From the NCBI GenBank assembly GCA_043778315.1, contig JAYWGJ010000221.1, forward strand, positions 1-6,320: DNA of 6,320 nucleotides, read 5' to 3'. Within the stretch, counting starts at the first letter, position 1. Each line of letters begins with the position of its first letter. Shown in pieces: positions 5,513-6,320 of the stretch. Position numbers and translations under genes: made by a program. Source of the DNA: JBEEMU01 sp043778315 (lineage in GTDB: Bacteria; Bacteroidota; Bacteroidia; Chitinophagales; Saprospiraceae). Under the pieces are notes generated by a model that saw nothing but the letters and a program-made list of their open reading frames with translations, had not been told where the DNA came from and did not search any database.

Positions 5513-6320
5513 ATGTTTCGCAGCACACTAATTGCCTTATTATCAATACCTTGCGCGCTAATTGCGCAAACCAATGGGCAAACCAGTACGGCTTATTTTC
5601 AGCAAGAAATGAACTACAAAATAGACGTTTCGCTCAACGACCAAAGCCATACCCTTACGGGTAATTTGGATTTGAAATACAAAAATAATTCGCCCAACGA
5701 ACTCACGTTTATCTACTTTCACATTTGGGCGAACGCCTACAAAGACAATAGTTCGGCTTTCGCCAAACAAAAAGCGAACAACAGCACCGACCTTAGTTTT
5801 CAGTTTGCCAAAGAAGACGATAGAGGCTACCTCGACAACCTCCAATTTAAGGTCGACGGCGTGCCTACTAAAATCACACCCGACCCCAAAAACATCGATA
5901 TTATACGCATAGACTTGCCTAAACCGCTCAAAAGTGGCGCGCAAGTGACGATTACTACGCCTTTTAATGTCAAATTGCCTTACACGTTTTCGCGGGGCGG
6001 ACACGTCGAGCAAGCCTACCAAATCACACAATGGTATCCCAAACCTGCCGTTTACGACCGCGAGGGTTGGCACCCAATGCCATACCTTGACCAAGGCGAA
6101 TTTTATAGCGAATACGGCAATTTTGATGTCACAATTTCGCTACCACAAAACTATATAGTAGCCGCTACGGGCGAGCTCGACAACGCCGCAGAGCGTACTT
6201 TTTTGGACGGATTGGCTGCTGCCAAAAACCCGCCCTTGGATTCGTTCCCCGAAAGCTCGAAAACCATAAAAACCATACGTTACACGGCATCAAAAGTGCA
6301 TGATTTTGCCTGGTTTGCCG
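5513..6320 (+). CDS. secreted M1-family metallopeptidase (N-terminal part)
   Basis: The reading frame from ATG 5513 runs 269 codons to the window edge without a stop. Residues 1-18 form a signal peptide (hydrophobic core 5-17, likely cut after ALIA), so the protein is exported to the periplasm or beyond. C14 follows proline and does not make a good lipobox. The rest is the N-terminal beta-sandwich domain of Bacteroidetes M1 aminopeptidase-like proteins. Typical blocks are FHIWANAYKDNSSAFAKQ (69-86), QWYPKPAVYDREGWHPMPYL (173-192), GEFYSEYGNFDV (195-206) and HDFAWFA at the edge (263-269). The GxMEN and HExxH zinc motifs would lie beyond the window, so activity cannot be judged. M1 enzymes remove N-terminal amino acids from peptides. 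It follows mlaE after 138 bases that include the large inverted repeat, so it is probably a separate transcription unit. Confidence 0.92.
   Translation, partial: MFRSTLIALLSIPCALIAQTNGQTSTAYFQQEMNYKIDVSLNDQSHTLTGNLDLKYKNNSPNELTFIYFHIWANAYKDNSSAFAKQKANNSTDLSFQFAKEDDRGYLDNLQFKVDGVPTKITPDPKNIDIIRIDLPKPLKSGAQVTITTPFNVKLPYTFSRGGHVEQAYQITQWYPKPAVYDREGWHPMPYLDQGEFYSEYGNFDVTISLPQNYIVAATGELDNAAERTFLDGLAAAKNPPLDSFPESSKTIKTIRYTASKVHDFAWFA

Noticed and set aside
5558..6094. 178-residue open frame on the minus strand
   Set aside because: It lies wholly antisense to the well-supported M1 peptidase gene and shows no recognisable domain.

Overview
The window looks like chromosomal DNA from a member of the Bacteroidota, possibly a Cytophagia-like lineage. 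This rests on the style of the proteins (a Bacteroidetes-type M1 peptidase, a GAF-SpoIIE phosphatase with the lineage's usual N-terminal helix, a group II PcrB/GGGP synthase), the AT-rich gaps between genes and the absence of purine-rich Shine-Dalgarno sites before the starts. The genus cannot be fixed from the sequence alone.

Layout. The left edge carries the N-terminal 81 codons of an ArsR-like winged-helix regulator on the minus strand (start at 245, running off the window). A 410-base AT-rich gap (246-655) separates it from a rightward row of genes. The gap holds three copies of a dyad motif and several small hairpins. Rightward come a GAF plus SpoIIE/PP2C phosphatase with a TTG start (656-1891), a PcrB-family prenylglyceryl phosphate synthase (1945-2691), a schlafen/AlbA_2-type ATP-binding protein (2717-4615), an MlaE-family ABC permease (4625-5374), a perfect 21-bp inverted repeat (5399-5458), and the first 269 codons of a secreted M1 metallopeptidase (5513 to the right edge).

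How the genes fit together. The 25- and 9-base spacers around the AlbA_2 gene suggest that pcrB, the AlbA_2 gene and mlaE are transcribed together. The phosphatase, 53 bases upstream, may share that transcript. PcrB makes the first committed intermediate of an ether lipid and MlaE moves lipids between membranes, so a membrane-lipid theme is plausible. The AlbA_2 gene is clearly more AT-rich than its neighbours and has no obvious link to lipids; it looks like an accessory gene placed inside an older gene row. The usual ATPase partner of MlaE does not follow it here.

I found no complete undescribed system. The observations most worth following are the TRCAWWTGYA dyad motif in the divergent intergenic region, the foreign-looking AlbA_2 gene between two lipid genes, the long REP-like inverted repeat, and the solitary mlaE.
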